Of a stretch of DNA of 21,801 bases, positions 21,788 to 21,801 are shown piece by piece. Both the position numbers and the translations under genes were made by a program. Numbering within the stretch: position 1 is the first letter of the stretch; each line of letters begins with the position of its first letter. The notes below the pieces were generated by a model. That model did no database searches. It saw only the letters and a program-made list of their open reading frames with translations, and was not told the origin of the DNA. Source of the DNA: RGIG5057 sp964371585 (GTDB taxonomy: Bacteria; Bacillota; Clostridia; TANB77; CAG-465); the NCBI GenBank assembly GCA_964371585.1, contig CAYJMD010000011.1:1-21801 (forward strand), read 5' to 3'.

Positions 21788-21801
21788 ATGTATGGTATGC
21801 T

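Overview
The window looks like chromosomal DNA from a very AT-rich, endospore-forming anaerobe of the Bacillota, most likely class Clostridia. The evidence is as follows. Codons are strongly A/T-ending (AGA for Arg). Ribosome binding sites are strong AAGGAGG types. There is a spore germination protease gene (gpr) with a sigma-G/F-like promoter. Desulfoferrodoxin (superoxide reductase) and pyruvate formate-lyase with its activase indicate anaerobic life. TrmFO, IreB and RuvX are typical Bacillota housekeeping genes. I cannot name a genus or species.

Layout, left to right. 1-2694: the 3' part of infB (IF2), open from base 1 with tandem coding repeats, then rbfA and a terminator. 2754-4198: a monocistronic unit for a membrane-anchored, cysteine-free 442-residue protein of unknown function. 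4240-4723: a unit with two stacked promoters for an 83-residue membrane protein and a 25-residue amphipathic peptide. 4722-7068: trmFO and holA. 7069-8118: gpr. 8119-9200: a superoxide reductase gene overlapping an HD-domain hydrolase gene by one base. 9215-10137: two overlapping half-size TauE/SafE membrane genes and a 45-residue glycine-zipper protein.

10245-14626: an apparent six-gene operon with no internal terminator that I could see. It encodes a VirB2/TrbC-like three-helix membrane protein, a CpaE/ParA-like protein with a degenerate P-loop, a membrane-anchored GAF-like plus degenerate GGDEF protein, IreB, RuvX and a pseudopilin-like protein. This is the part of the window most likely to hold an undescribed system: a putative envelope or pilus-like module fused transcriptionally to housekeeping genes. 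14628-15110 (minus strand): a membrane-anchored YcgQ/DUF1980-like protein facing it. 15246-18066: secA. 18088-21151: pflB and pflA, preceded by a perfect inverted repeat. 21183-21787: folA (dihydrofolate reductase), whose leader carries a strong Shine-Dalgarno site followed by ATG-TAA in the folA frame.

Nearly every unit ends in a recognisable intrinsic terminator and most begin with a near-consensus sigma-A promoter at 17-bp spacing, so transcription units can be drawn with fair confidence. No tRNA, rRNA, CRISPR array, insertion sequence or riboswitch was recognised, and no gene-free stretch exceeds about 220 bases. All functional calls come from reading motifs by eye, without database searches.
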